This document shows, one piece after another, positions 35,369-44,475 of a stretch of DNA of 64,000 bases. The position numbers and the translations under genes were made by a program. The notes below the pieces were generated by a model, which saw only the letters and a program-made list of their open reading frames with translations, was not told where the DNA came from and did not search any database. The stretch is from positions 186,001-250,000 of the forward strand of contig NZ_SGXC01000003.1 in NCBI RefSeq assembly GCF_004216695.1. Reading direction: 5' to 3'. This DNA is from Pigmentiphaga kullae (lineage in GTDB: Bacteria > Pseudomonadota > Gammaproteobacteria > Burkholderiales > Burkholderiaceae_B). The first letter of the stretch is position 1; the number at the start of each line of letters is the position of its first letter.

Positions 35369-36525
35369 CTTCCGCAATCCGACAAGACGGCGCGCCCGCC
35401 CTGGTGGACGCGCGCATCACCCGCATCGAGACCATTCCGCTGAAGGTGGAGCTGGAGCGGCCGGCCACGGGCTCGACCCTGAAGCTGACCCACCGCTGCA
35501 CCATCGTCACGCGCGTGCACACCGATACCGGCGTGGTGGGCGAGTGCTTCAACGGCAACGACGACGAACTGCAGCCGGCCATCATCCGCCTGATCCACGA
35601 CGAACTGGAACCTCTGCTCAAGGGCCGCCGCGTCGCCGCCATCGACGACGCCTGGGCCGCCACGCGGCGCGCGACCGAGCCTTTCCTGCGCGACCGCCGG
35701 GTGGCGCTGCGGGCCCAGGCCTGCGTGGACAGCGCGCTGCACGATGCCGTGGGCAAGCTGGCCGGCCTGCCGCTGCACCTCTTGTGGGGCGGCGCGCGCG
35801 AGCGCGTGCCGGTGGTCGCGCTGGGCGGATACTATCGCCAGAGCGGCGACCTGGAGGCCCTGGCCGACGAAGTGGCCGAGCTGAAGGCCTTCGGCATCCA
35901 CGGCCTGAAACTCAAGCTGGGCGGCAAGACGCCCGCCGAAGATGCCCTGCGCGCCCAGACCGTGCGCCGGGCCGGCGGCGACGGCTTCGTGCTGGCCTGC
36001 GACGCCAACCAGGGCTGGAGCCGCGAAGAGGCGCTGGAATTCGTGCGCCGGACCCGCGACCTGAACCTGGCCTGGTTCGAGGAACCTTGCCGCTGGGACA
36101 ACGACCGCGCCGACATGGCGGTGGTGCGGACGGTGGGTGGCGTGCCGGTGGCGGCGGGGCAGAGCGAACTGTCGCGCTTCGGCTGCCGCGATCTGCTGGT
36201 GGCCGGCGCCATCGACATCTGCAACTTCGACGCGAGCTGGGGCGGCGGTCCGACCGAATGGCGGCGCGTGGCGATGCTGGCTTCGGCCTTCAACGTCTCG
36301 GTCATGCAGCACCTGGAGCCGCAGATCGGCCTGATGATGTCGGCGGGCGTGGTCAATGGCCGCTATGCCGAAGTCATGCTGCCCTGGCGCGATCCGTTCT
36401 TCTACAAGCTGATCGCCAATCAGCCGGAACGGCCGTTCGTCGATGGCTACTACACGCTGCCGACCGCGCCGGGCTGGGGCATGAGCTTCGACCCCGAGTA
36501 CCTGGAGTTCGCGCGCCGCAAGTAG
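35365..36525 (+). CDS. Mandelate racemase/muconate lactonizing-family enzyme (MR subgroup)
   Basis: This 386-residue enolase-superfamily protein has Lys182 and Lys184 (LKLKLGG), metal ligands Asp213 (CDANQGW), Glu239 (FEEP) and Glu268 (GQSEL), and His316 (MQHLE). The KxK motif plus a late His is the mandelate racemase-type layout, which covers racemases and sugar-acid dehydratases; the exact substrate is unknown. The start at 35365 is set by AAGGAG and overlaps the previous stop. It is likely the key enzyme of the LysR/Bug operon upstream, acting on the carboxylate that the Bug protein binds. Confidence 0.93.
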   Translation: MTSAIRQDGAPALVDARITRIETIPLKVELERPATGSTLKLTHRCTIVTRVHTDTGVVGECFNGNDDELQPAIIRLIHDELEPLLKGRRVAAIDDAWAATRRATEPFLRDRRVALRAQACVDSALHDAVGKLAGLPLHLLWGGARERVPVVALGGYYRQSGDLEALADEVAELKAFGIHGLKLKLGGKTPAEDALRAQTVRRAGGDGFVLACDANQGWSREEALEFVRRTRDLNLAWFEEPCRWDNDRADMAVVRTVGGVPVAAGQSELSRFGCRDLLVAGAIDICNFDASWGGGPTEWRRVAMLASAFNVSVMQHLEPQIGLMMSAGVVNGRYAEVMLPWRDPFFYKLIANQPERPFVDGYYTLPTAPGWGMSFDPEYLEFARRK

Positions 36526-36537
36526 GAGGCAGCGGAT

Positions 36538-37890
36538 TCAGCGCGCCGCGAGCAGGGCCTCGACGGCGCGCGCCGCCGCCAGCAGGCGGCGGTCCTGGCC
36601 GCCCGGGGCGGCCAGCATGAGTCCGACCGGCGCCGCGCCCGGTTCGTGGCAGGGCAGCGAGATGGCGCACCCGTCCAGGAAATTGATGAAGGTCGGATTG
36701 CGCAGCACCAACAGGTTGGCGCGGCCATAGGCCTCGTCGTCGGCCAGTTCCCGCACCGTTGGCGCGATGACGGGCACCGTGGGACAGGCGATCACGTCCA
36801 GCGTCTCGAAGTGACGATTCGTGCGCCGTATCCAGTCGGCGCGGCGTGCGTGCAGCCCGGCGATGTCCTGGACGGTCATCTGCGCGCCTTTCTCGATGCG
36901 CACCTTGACGCGCGGGTCGTACAGGCCGCCATGGCGGGCCATCATGTCCCGGTGCAGCGGATAGGATTCGGCGGCGGTGTAACCGCCCTTGGCGTTGATG
37001 GCCGCCAGTTCGGAGAATTCCGCGAAGGGTGCCTCCACGATGGCCGCGCCGGCTTGCGACAGCCGTTGCAGCGCGGCCTGGAACGCCTTGCCAACGTCGC
37101 CGTCCATGCCGTCCAGCGCCAGGGTCTGCGGCACGCCGACGCGCAGGCCGGCCAGGGGCGCGTGTTCGTCCGGGTAGACCGGCTCGCCGGACAGGATGGC
37201 GTCGACAAGGGCGCAGCAATTCACGGTATGGCCGATGCCGCCTATGCTGTCCAGCGTGGTCGACAGCGGAAAGGCGCCCGTGGCGGGCACGCGGGCCGCG
37301 GTGGGCTTGAAGCCGGTCAGGCCCGTCAGCGCGGCCGGAATGCGGCACGACCCGCCGGTATCGGTGCCCAGGCCCACGGCCGCCATGCCGTCGGTGACCG
37401 AGACCGCCGCGCCCGAGGACGAGCCGCCGGGGATCCGGCCGGTCTGGCGGTCGTAGGGATTGAGCGGCGTGCCGTAGTGGGGATTGAGCCCCAGCCCCGA
37501 ATAGGCGAACTCCGTCATGTTCGTGCGGCCCATGACGACGAAGCCGGCCTCGCGCAGGCGGGCGACCGCCACGGCGTCGCGCGCGGCGGGCGGGGCATCG
37601 GCCAGCACGCGCGAGCCCGCCGTCGTGACCTGGCCTTCGATGTCGAACAAGTCCTTGATCGAGATGGGGATGCCGGCCAGGCGCCGGGTGCGCTCCCCCC
37701 GCGCGCGCGCCGCATCGACCGCGTCGGCGGCGCGCCGCGCGCCGTCGGCGTCCACCGCGACATAGACGCGCGCGCCCTGGCCGGACGGATCGGCGATGCG
37801 CGCCAGGCAGGCTTCCACCAACTCGCGGCTGGTCAGGCGGCCGGCGTCCAGTTCGGCGCTCAGGTGTTCCAGGGACATCAGGGGCGGCAT
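36538..37890 (-). CDS. Amidase signature-family hydrolase
   Basis: This 450-residue amidase has the Ser-cisSer-Lys triad: Lys79 (PISIKDLF), Ser157 (GGSSSG) and Ser181 (DTGGSCRIP). It should hydrolyse a carboxamide to acid and ammonia in the cytosol. It is the last gene of a minus-strand group with a cupin protein, a DUF2848 protein, a Bug receptor and an FAD monooxygenase. That fits uptake and breakdown of an amide-bearing, probably aromatic, compound; the substrate is inferred only in outline. Spacing to the cupin gene is 13 bp. Confidence 0.94.
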   Translation of the reverse strand: MPPLMSLEHLSAELDAGRLTSRELVEACLARIADPSGQGARVYVAVDADGARRAADAVDAARARGERTRRLAGIPISIKDLFDIEGQVTTAGSRVLADAPPAARDAVAVARLREAGFVVMGRTNMTEFAYSGLGLNPHYGTPLNPYDRQTGRIPGGSSSGAAVSVTDGMAAVGLGTDTGGSCRIPAALTGLTGFKPTAARVPATGAFPLSTTLDSIGGIGHTVNCCALVDAILSGEPVYPDEHAPLAGLRVGVPQTLALDGMDGDVGKAFQAALQRLSQAGAAIVEAPFAEFSELAAINAKGGYTAAESYPLHRDMMARHGGLYDPRVKVRIEKGAQMTVQDIAGLHARRADWIRRTNRHFETLDVIACPTVPVIAPTVRELADDEAYGRANLLVLRNPTFINFLDGCAISLPCHEPGAAPVGLMLAAPGGQDRRLLAAARAVEALLAAR

Positions 37891-37903
37891 CGCGGGGTCT
37901 CGT

Positions 37904-38290
37904 TCAGGCAGGATCGTAATAGTGTATTTCGAGGAGGAGACAGCCGCCGTTCGATTTGAACGGACCGTGCCAGGCGCCGGGCGGGCGCACCGCGTAGGTG
38001 TAGCCGGAGAAGGGCGTGCCGCCGTTGCCGTCGGCGTCGTTGCCCACCGTCAGATCGCCGGAGACCAGGAAGACTTCTTCCCAATGATCGTGGACGATGG
38101 CCTCCCGCGTGTGCAGGCCGGGCGGAAAGCGCAGGAGGCGGGTGCGGCTGCCCCGCTTGTTCAGGACGTCCAGCGCGCCGGCCAGGATCTTCTCGCGGGC
38201 GCCGGAGGCGGGATCGTAGCCTTCGGGCAATTGCCAGCCGTTCTCCATGTCCAATGTGTGGAATTCGTCATGCAGCTTGTTCACGGGCAT
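37904..38290 (-). CDS. Small cupin-domain protein
   Basis: This 128-residue protein has a single cupin domain. The metal-site pattern is HTREAIVHDHWEEVFLVSG and the second motif PPGAWHGPFKSNGG. The start at 38290 has GGAG upstream and begins MPVNKLHDEFHTL. Such proteins act as dioxygenases, isomerases or binding proteins; the conserved His/Glu positions suggest a bound metal. It lies between the DUF2848 and amidase genes in a tight operon. Confidence 0.88.
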   Translation of the reverse strand: MPVNKLHDEFHTLDMENGWQLPEGYDPASGAREKILAGALDVLNKRGSRTRLLRFPPGLHTREAIVHDHWEEVFLVSGDLTVGNDADGNGGTPFSGYTYAVRPPGAWHGPFKSNGGCLLLEIHYYDPA

Positions 38291-38315
38291 AGGGTGCTCC
38301 AGGGAGGTAGGGGAA

Positions 38316-38996
38316 TCAGCCGGCCACGGGCAGCGTCTCGGCGCGATAGCCGTGGCGCAGCGTGCGGTCCAGCACGGGGTCGTGCAGTTCGAAGTCGAAG
38401 CGGGGCGAGTGGCGGATGCCGCCGTGCGCGGGCAGCGTGCCGCAGAACATCGCGCCGCCTTCGGGCAGGGCGCCACCGCCGTCGGCGTAGCCGGCGATCA
38501 GCTCGAGCGGATGGCGCATGGCCGTCACCGGGCCTTCCTGGTAGGTCACGCGCTGGCCGTCTTCCTCGATGACGGCGCGCAGCAGCAGCCGGTCCCAGTG
38601 CGCGGCCACGTCGTCGAACAACCACCAGTCGGCGCCTATGGGTTTCTCGCACAACTGCTTGGAGATCGCCACGCCCATGGTTTCGACCTTGCGGTCGGTG
38701 TGGTCCGAGCCTATGCCCACCCACAACTGCCCGCCCGCGCGCAGCATGACGAATTCGACCTCGCCGCTGGAGTCTGTGCCGCTGACCTCGATGCGGTCGC
38801 GAGTGGTCAGGCGCGCGGCGGCGACGCGGTAGTACATGGGCGTGGCCGCCGGACGCGGGACGCCCAGGGCCTCCAGTTCGGCGATGTGTTTTTCCATGGC
38901 CTCGCGGTCGCGGCCGGTCCAGCCTGCGATGACGGCGTGCGAGATGGCGGTGTCGCGCGAGACCTTGCCCGCGCCGGTGATGAAGTTCAGGAGCAT
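38316..38996 (-). CDS. DUF2848 family protein
   Basis: This 226-residue protein matches the DUF2848 layout, with IGSDHTDRKVE in the middle and MFCGTLPAHGGIRHSPRF near the end. The C-terminal order (strand, CGTLPAxGGI, then a final LHDPVLDRTLRHGY strand) recalls fumarylacetoacetate hydrolase-type folds, which would suit a C-C bond hydrolase or decarboxylase role; that resemblance is my inference. It stands 4 bp after the Bug gene end on the same strand and is clearly part of the FAD monooxygenase/amidase operon. Confidence 0.88.
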   Translation of the reverse strand: MLLNFITGAGKVSRDTAISHAVIAGWTGRDREAMEKHIAELEALGVPRPAATPMYYRVAAARLTTRDRIEVSGTDSSGEVEFVMLRAGGQLWVGIGSDHTDRKVETMGVAISKQLCEKPIGADWWLFDDVAAHWDRLLLRAVIEEDGQRVTYQEGPVTAMRHPLELIAGYADGGGALPEGGAMFCGTLPAHGGIRHSPRFDFELHDPVLDRTLRHGYRAETLPVAG

Positions 38997-39000
38997 GGTC

Positions 39001-39963
39001 TCAGTCCAGTCGCGCGTTGGCGGCCTTGACCACCTTCTGCCAGTGGGCCGATTCCTGCGCGATGAAGGCGCGGAACTCGTCGGGCTTGTCGGCGATGATC
39101 GTCAGCCCCAGCGATTCCAGCCGGGTCGTGACGGCGGGGTCGCGCAAGGCCTTGGCGAACTCGGCGTTCAGCCGGTCGACGATGGGGCGCGGCGTGCCCG
39201 CGGGTGCGACGAAGCTGTACCAGTTGCCGGCCTGCACGTCGGGGTAGCCGGCCTCGGCCGAGGTGGGGATGTCCGGCGCCTGCGGACTGCGCTCCTTGCC
39301 GGTCAGCGCGATGGCCTTCAGGCGGCCGCTCTTGACGTACTGGAGGACGTTCGACAGGTTGTCGCACATCAGGCTGACGCGGCCGCTCAATACGTCCTGC
39401 ATGGCCGGGGCCGGTCCCTGGTAGGGCACGTGCACCAGATCCACGCCCGTGGCCGCCTTCAGCGATTCGCCGCACAGGTGACTGGTGCTGCCGTTGCCGG
39501 CCGACGCGAAGGTCAGCTCGCCGGGGCGCTTGCGCGCCAGCTCCACCAGTTCCTTCAGGTTGGACGCCGCGATGCCGGGATGAGCCACCAGCAGGTTGGG
39601 GGTGGACGCGGCGTTGATGACCGGATCGAAGTCCTTGGCCGGCGCATACGCGAGCTTGCTGTACACCCAGGGGTTGATGGCCAGCACGCCCGTCGTGGCC
39701 ATCAGCAGCGTATAGCCGTCGGCGGGCGAGGTCGCCACTTTCGCGGCGCCCAGCGAGCCGTTGGCGCCGGCGCGGTTCTCGACGACGACCGTGGCGCCCA
39801 GGGCCTTCGAGACGTGGGGCGCCAGCAGGCGGGGAATGATGTCGCTGGTGCTGCCCGGCGGAAACGGCGTCACGATGGTGATGGGGCGGCTGGGATACGG
39901 ATCGGCCCAGGCCGTGGCCGACGCCAGCGCGAGTATGGTACCTAGTGCGAATTTGCTGAACAT
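39001..39963 (-). CDS. Bug-family periplasmic solute-binding protein (amidase module)
   Basis: This 320-residue TctC-type receptor has a signal peptide ending SATAWADPYP, then [45 protein letters not shown] and VHVPYQGPAPAM. It is an operon member 4 bp before the DUF2848 gene and 49 bp after the FAD monooxygenase. The ligand is probably the aromatic or amide compound that the operon degrades. No TctA/TctB genes are present nearby. Confidence 0.95.
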   Translation of the reverse strand: MFSKFALGTILALASATAWADPYPSRPITIVTPFPPGSTSDIIPRLLAPHVSKALGATVVVENRAGANGSLGAAKVATSPADGYTLLMATTGVLAINPWVYSKLAYAPAKDFDPVINAASTPNLLVAHPGIAASNLKELVELARKRPGELTFASAGNGSTSHLCGESLKAATGVDLVHVPYQGPAPAMQDVLSGRVSLMCDNLSNVLQYVKSGRLKAIALTGKERSPQAPDIPTSAEAGYPDVQAGNWYSFVAPAGTPRPIVDRLNAEFAKALRDPAVTTRLESLGLTIIADKPDEFRAFIAQESAHWQKVVKAANARLD

Positions 39964-40012
39964 GCTGAACTCCCGATGGAGGATGGTAGGGAAGGGGAGC
40001 GCAGACCGCGGG

Positions 40013-41221
40013 TCAGGCTCCCTGGTGCATCTCCGGTCGCCGCAGGCTGCTGATCATGGACACCTTCAACAGGTATTCCCTGGCCAGCCGCCCGTCGCCG
40101 GCCGTGCGGGTCATCTCTTCGCGCCAGGTCTTCTGCCGCGCTTCGTCCCGCGTCTCCAGGTTGTTCTTGTTGGCGATGGTGATCTTGTTCACGTAGTCGA
40201 GCGCCACGGGCCGGCGTTCCGCCTCGTACCGGTCCAGCAGGGCGTCGTCGGCCTGCCCCAGGCAGACCCGGGCAAGCTTGTCGGCCAGGTTGAAAGCATC
40301 ATGTATGCCACCGTTCATGCCCATGCCGCCCAGCGGATTGTTCAAATGGGCAGCGTCGCCCGCCAGGAAGGCCCGGCCCACCCGGTAGCGCGGCGCCACG
40401 CGCTGGTGCACGGAGTAGATGGTGCGGTGCTCGATGGTGTAGCCGGCCGGGTTCGGGTGCACGCATTGCAGACGGCGCTGGATGCTGGCGTCGGACAGGA
40501 TGTCGGCGTCGGTTTCGTCGGCGCCCACCGGCAGCATCACGCGCCATAGGCCCGGCACGCGCAAGAGGAAGAACCATTGCTCGGGGTCCGCGAAGTAGCT
40601 GACCTCGGCCAGGCCGGGGATGACATCGGCGAAATCGAAGGGTGTGCTGGCGACCAGGAAACGTTCGGTCCAGGTGAAGCCTTCCAGCACCACGCCCACC
40701 AGGTCGCGCACCACGCTGCGGCCGCCGTCGGCGCCGATCAGCCAGGTACCGCGTTCCGTCGTCTCGGCGCCGTCCGCGCGCCGGACCGTAAGCGTCACGC
40801 CGTCCGCGTCCTGCTGCGCGTTCGTCACGCGCGCGTCGAAGCGGACCTCGGCATGCGGAATGCGCGCCAGGCGGTCGACCAGGAGGCCGTTCAGCTTGAA
40901 CTGCTCGCACTGGAGGCGGTAGGGATGGGCGGTCTCGCCGCCGATGGCGCCGAAGTTGAACTCGGCCACCCAGCCCTGGCGATCGCGGTATTGCATGCGC
41001 GGGGCCACCAGGCCCATGTTGATGAGTAATTTCGAAATATCGAGGCGGGCAAGCAGGTCCAGCGTCGACGGCTGGAAGGTGGAGGCGCGCAAGGTCTGGG
41101 GCAGGCTGGCCTCGGCTTCGAACACCGTCACGGGTATGCCGGCATCCGCCAGCACGTTGGCGGCCACCAGGCCCACCGGGCCGGCGCCGGCGATCAGGAC
41201 TCGTTCGTTGTTTGCGGTCAT
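40013..41221 (-). CDS. FAD-dependent monooxygenase (PHBH fold)
   Basis: This 402-residue group A flavoprotein monooxygenase has the Rossmann motif GAGPVG (12-17), the DG motif LIGADGGRSVVR and the GD motif FLAGDAAHLNNPLGGMGMNGG. It lacks the thioredoxin-like C-terminal domain of the phenol hydroxylases. It should hydroxylate an aromatic ring with NAD(P)H and oxygen. ATG 41221 gives the usual start close to the Rossmann strand; a GTG at 41251 is possible. It is divergent from a LysR gene and is the first gene of the operon down to the amidase. Confidence 0.92.
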   Translation of the reverse strand: MTANNERVLIAGAGPVGLVAANVLADAGIPVTVFEAEASLPQTLRASTFQPSTLDLLARLDISKLLINMGLVAPRMQYRDRQGWVAEFNFGAIGGETAHPYRLQCEQFKLNGLLVDRLARIPHAEVRFDARVTNAQQDADGVTLTVRRADGAETTERGTWLIGADGGRSVVRDLVGVVLEGFTWTERFLVASTPFDFADVIPGLAEVSYFADPEQWFFLLRVPGLWRVMLPVGADETDADILSDASIQRRLQCVHPNPAGYTIEHRTIYSVHQRVAPRYRVGRAFLAGDAAHLNNPLGGMGMNGGIHDAFNLADKLARVCLGQADDALLDRYEAERRPVALDYVNKITIANKNNLETRDEARQKTWREEMTRTAGDGRLAREYLLKVSMISSLRRPEMHQGA

Positions 41222-41323
41222 GGCTTGCAGGGATGTGGAGGAACGGGACACATCCTAGGAGTCTTGTCCGCGGTCCGACAAACGATTTATTCTGGACACA
41301 TCTTGAGTTTTTGGAATGATCCA

Positions 41324-42313
41324 ATGCGACGCAGGCTGCCTAGCATCGGTGCCTTGACCGCTTTCGAGGCGGCCGCCCGCCACCTCAGCATTACCCGCGC
41401 GGCGGCCGAGCTGGCGTTGACCGAAAGCGCCGTGTCGCGCCAGATCTCGCTGTTGGAGGAACAACTGGGCGTGCGGCTGTTCCACCGCATCAAGAAGCGC
41501 ATTTCCTTGACGCGCGCCGGCGCCATGTACGGCGAGCGGGTGATGCAGACCATAGAACGCATCGAACGCGACACGCAGGAGGTCATGGGGCATGAAGGCG
41601 GCGGCGTGGTGCTCGAGATCGCCGCGCTGCCCACCGTCGGGTCGCAGTGGCTGGTACCCAGGCTGGCCTCGTTCTACGACGGCCAGCCCGGCGCCACCGT
41701 GCACGTCAGCGCGCGCAGCACGCGTTTCTTCTTCAGCGAAAGCGCGCTGGACGGCGCCCTGTATTTCGGCGCGCCCGACTGGCCCGGCGCCGGCGTCGAT
41801 CACCTGTTCGACGAGGTGCTGCTGCCGGTGGGCAGTCCGGCCTTGCTGCGGGACGCCGCCGCGCCCGGTCCGCGTGACATCGTGGGTTGCCGGCTGCTGC
41901 ACCTGATGACGCGTCCCGAAGCCTGGCGCCATTGGTGCGCGGCGGCGGGGCTGTCCGACGTCAACGTCATGCGGGGGCCGCGCTTCGAAATCCAGTCCAT
42001 GTTGATCAGCGCCGCCTGCGCCGGCCTGGGCGTGGCGCTGCTCCCGCGTTTCCTGATCGGCGACCAGTTGCGGTCGGGCAAGCTCAAGGTGCTGTCGGAT
42101 CTGGCCGTGCGCAGCGAAGGCGCCTATTACTTCGCCTATCCGGTGGAAAATGCCGGCGATCCGGCGCTGGCGGTTTTTCGCGCCTGGCTGCAGGCGCAGA
42201 CCGAATCCCTCAGGAAACGGACACGGGCAGGCGATGCCGCTCCAGCCGCTCGCGGTCTATCCAGTCGTCCAGGCAGGGCGAGGGTGGCAGCGCCACGCGG
42301 CCGCGCCGGATGA
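41324..42313 (+). CDS. LysR family regulator (GcvA-like)
   Basis: This 329-residue regulator begins MRRRLPSIGALTAFEAAARH, a GcvA-type N-terminus with ITRAAAELALTESAVSRQ as helix-turn-helix. It is divergent from the FAD monooxygenase across about 100 bp and probably controls that operon. The final 35 residues (Arg/Ala-rich) lie beyond the conserved domain and overlap the convergent enolase-superfamily gene by 104 bp, as if an ancestral stop was lost. TGGAAT serves as ribosome site. The upstream open frame to 41225 is not supported. Confidence 0.93.
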   Translation: MRRRLPSIGALTAFEAAARHLSITRAAAELALTESAVSRQISLLEEQLGVRLFHRIKKRISLTRAGAMYGERVMQTIERIERDTQEVMGHEGGGVVLEIAALPTVGSQWLVPRLASFYDGQPGATVHVSARSTRFFFSESALDGALYFGAPDWPGAGVDHLFDEVLLPVGSPALLRDAAAPGPRDIVGCRLLHLMTRPEAWRHWCAAAGLSDVNVMRGPRFEIQSMLISAACAGLGVALLPRFLIGDQLRSGKLKVLSDLAVRSEGAYYFAYPVENAGDPALAVFRAWLQAQTESLRKRTRAGDAAPAARGLSSRPGRARVAAPRGRAG

Positions 42314-43316
42314 CCGGCTCGGCGGGCACGATCTGCTCGGCCAGCGTCAGGAAGAAGGTCTGCTCCGCGGCGAAGGCGCAGTCGTCGGCGGGCACGGCCG
42401 CGGCCTGCTGCAGATTGATCAGCGTCCCCAGCGCGCTTTCCGCATAGATGCCGGTGGCGACCCGGGCGCCGTACTTGCGTGCGAGCGCGCCGATGGCCAG
42501 CGTTTCGGTCATGCCTATGCGTCCGGGCTTGGCGCTGAGCGAGCGTGCGCCCCGTTCCAGGAACAGCGCCGCGTCGGCGGCGGTGGCGCAGGGGCTGTCC
42601 ACCAGAATAGGCAGAGAGGTGCCGCGCTGCAAGGCCTCGAAGTGGGCGTCCGGCCTCAGCGGGCAGGGGTCTTCGGCGGTCACGACCCCTTCGTCCTCGA
42701 GCAGGCGCAGGTAGCCCGCGGCTTCGTCCGGCGCATAGGCCGAGTTGGCGTCCACGTTGAAGACGGCGTCGTCGCCCACCGCCCGGCGTATGGCGCGCAG
42801 CGCCCGCCGGTCGACGTCCATGCCTTGTCCGCCCTTGATCTTGAACGCGCGTATGCCGTGGCGCTCGGCCGCGCCGGCGGCATCGCGCGCCATGACTTCC
42901 GGGGGCTGGCGGGTCACGGTCCAGGTCACTTCGACCTCGGGCGTGCCGCCCCAGAATTGCCATAGCGGCTGCCGGGCGCGGGCGGCGCGCAGCATCCAGC
43001 ACGCGGTTTCCAGCATGCCCTTGGCCAGGCGGTTTTCCGGCAAGGGGGCCAGCGCCTGGCGCAGCGTGGCCGGATCGGAGACGTCCAGGCCGGCGGCCGC
43101 AGGCATCACCAGGTCCCGGAAGGCCGCGGCAAGCGAGGCCGGCGACACGCCGGACCAGGTCGCCTTGACCGTGCCTTCGGCCATGCCGGCCAGGCCGTCG
43201 TCCGACTCGACGCGCAGCAGGGCGTAGACGCCCGCGTCTTCGATCGCATTGGCCCAGACCACCTGGCGGCGGTAGGCCAGGCGGTAGAAATCCAGCGACC
43301 AGCGGGCGATCTTCAT
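42210..43316 (-). CDS. Muconate cycloisomerase-type enolase-superfamily enzyme
   Basis: This 368-residue protein has Lys159 and Lys161 (FKIKGG), metal ligands Asp189 (VDANSA), Glu215 (AEDPC) and Asp240 (LVDSPC), and Lys263 (SAKPGR). A second Lys rather than His on the far side marks the muconate lactonizing-type subgroup (cycloisomerases, epimerases), unlike the mandelate racemase-type copy at 35365. It follows the Bug gene by 10 bp on the same strand. Its 3' end overlaps the convergent LysR gene by 104 bp. The substrate is unknown. Confidence 0.93.
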   Translation of the reverse strand: MKIARWSLDFYRLAYRRQVVWANAIEDAGVYALLRVESDDGLAGMAEGTVKATWSGVSPASLAAAFRDLVMPAAAGLDVSDPATLRQALAPLPENRLAKGMLETACWMLRAARARQPLWQFWGGTPEVEVTWTVTRQPPEVMARDAAGAAERHGIRAFKIKGGQGMDVDRRALRAIRRAVGDDAVFNVDANSAYAPDEAAGYLRLLEDEGVVTAEDPCPLRPDAHFEALQRGTSLPILVDSPCATAADAALFLERGARSLSAKPGRIGMTETLAIGALARKYGARVATGIYAESALGTLINLQQAAAVPADDCAFAAEQTFFLTLAEQIVPAEPVIRRGRVALPPSPCLDDWIDRERLERHRLPVSVS

Positions 43317-43326
43317 GGCGGGAAGG

Positions 43327-44310
43327 TCAGCCCATCGTGATGTTGGCTTTCTTGATCAGCTTGCGCCAGGTCTCCATCTCGCGCTCGACGTGGGTCCGGA
43401 ATTCCTCCGGCGTGGTACCCAGCATCTCGACGCCCTGGGACTTGAAGTGCTCCTTGAACTCGGGCGACTGCACGATCTTGTTCAACTCGCGGTTCAGCTT
43501 GTCGACGATGGGCTTGGGCGTGCCGGCCGGCGCGACGTAGCCCCACCAGCCCGAGGCATCGTAGCCGGGCAGGGTCTCGGCGATGGTGGGCACGTTGGGC
43601 AGCACCGACATGCGTTCCTTGCCCGTGACGGCAATCGCCTTCACGCGGCCGGGCTGCAGGTAGGCCATCGCGCCCGTGTAGGTGCTGAACGTCAATTGCA
43701 CCTGTCCGCTGGCGACGTCGTTCAGGCCCTGGGCCAGGCCCTTGTAGGGGATGTGCATCAGGTCGACGTGGGCCATGTCCTTGAGCAGTTCGCCCATCAG
43801 GTGGGCGCTGCCGCCGTTGCCGGTCGACGCGTACGAGATCTTGCCCGGCTGCGACTTGGCCAGCGCGATCAGCTCGGGGACCGTGTTGGCGGGCAGGCTG
43901 GGCGTGGCGGTCATCACGTAGGGCGAGGTTCCCACCAGGGTGATGAAGCTGAAGCTCTTGATCGAGTCGTAGGGCAGCTTGGCGACCAGGCTGGGATTGA
44001 TCGAATGGGAGGCCGCAGTCTGCAGCAGGGTGTAGCCGTCGGGTTCGGCGCGCGCGACGTATTCGGTGCCGATGACGGTGCCGCCGCCGGGTTTGTTCTC
44101 GACCACGACCGACTGCTTGAGCGCTTCGGACAGTTGCTGCGCGATGCGGCGCGCCAGCACGTCGTTGATCGCGCCGGGCGTGTAGGGAACGATGATGCGG
44201 ATCGGCCGCGAGGGGTAGTTGGCCGCGGATTCGCTTTGCGCCCACGCGGGCAGCGTTGTCGCCAAGGCAGCCGCGACGGCTCCCAGTTGAAGGGCGAAAC
44301 GGGTCTTCAT
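43327..44310 (-). CDS. Bug-family periplasmic solute-binding protein (cycloisomerase module)
   Basis: This 327-residue TctC-type receptor has a signal peptide ending LPAWAQSESAANYP, then IRIIVPYTPGAINDVLAR, VVENKPGGGTVIG, YASTGNGGSAHLMG and HIPYKGLAQGLND. It is the first gene of a pair with the cycloisomerase-type enzyme. Its upstream region has direct repeats suited to an operator, but no regulator is adjacent in the usual divergent position. The ligand is probably a mono- or dicarboxylate. Confidence 0.95.
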   Translation of the reverse strand: MKTRFALQLGAVAAALATTLPAWAQSESAANYPSRPIRIIVPYTPGAINDVLARRIAQQLSEALKQSVVVENKPGGGTVIGTEYVARAEPDGYTLLQTAASHSINPSLVAKLPYDSIKSFSFITLVGTSPYVMTATPSLPANTVPELIALAKSQPGKISYASTGNGGSAHLMGELLKDMAHVDLMHIPYKGLAQGLNDVASGQVQLTFSTYTGAMAYLQPGRVKAIAVTGKERMSVLPNVPTIAETLPGYDASGWWGYVAPAGTPKPIVDKLNRELNKIVQSPEFKEHFKSQGVEMLGTTPEEFRTHVEREMETWRKLIKKANITMG

Positions 44311-44381
44311 GCTGTCTCCTCGATGACGGCTGTCCGGGGGACTTGCCGTCCTTGCCGGGGGAAAGCCATATTGTTGCTTAA

Positions 44382-44406
44382 ATCAACTATGGATTTTATC
44401 AACTAT
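44382..44406. promoter_or_regulatory. Direct repeat ATCAACTAT x2 upstream of the Bug gene
   Basis: Two exact 9-bp copies (44382-44390 and 44398-44406) are spaced 16 bp start to start in an AT-rich stretch 70-100 bp before the Bug ATG. A TTGTTG and an AGTTG flank them. This is a likely operator or activator site; the binding protein is unknown. Confidence 0.45.
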
Positions 44407-44475
44407 ACCGTAACAAGTTGCCATTTTCAACGAAGAGGCGCTGGGGAAAACCCCGGGCGCCCCCGCTCGCATCGT

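Noticed and set aside
44430-44470. Terminator hairpin after the asparaginase gene (GGGGAAAACCCC)
   Set aside because: The 4-bp core stem is short, the outer stem has mismatches and no T-run follows on the minus strand.
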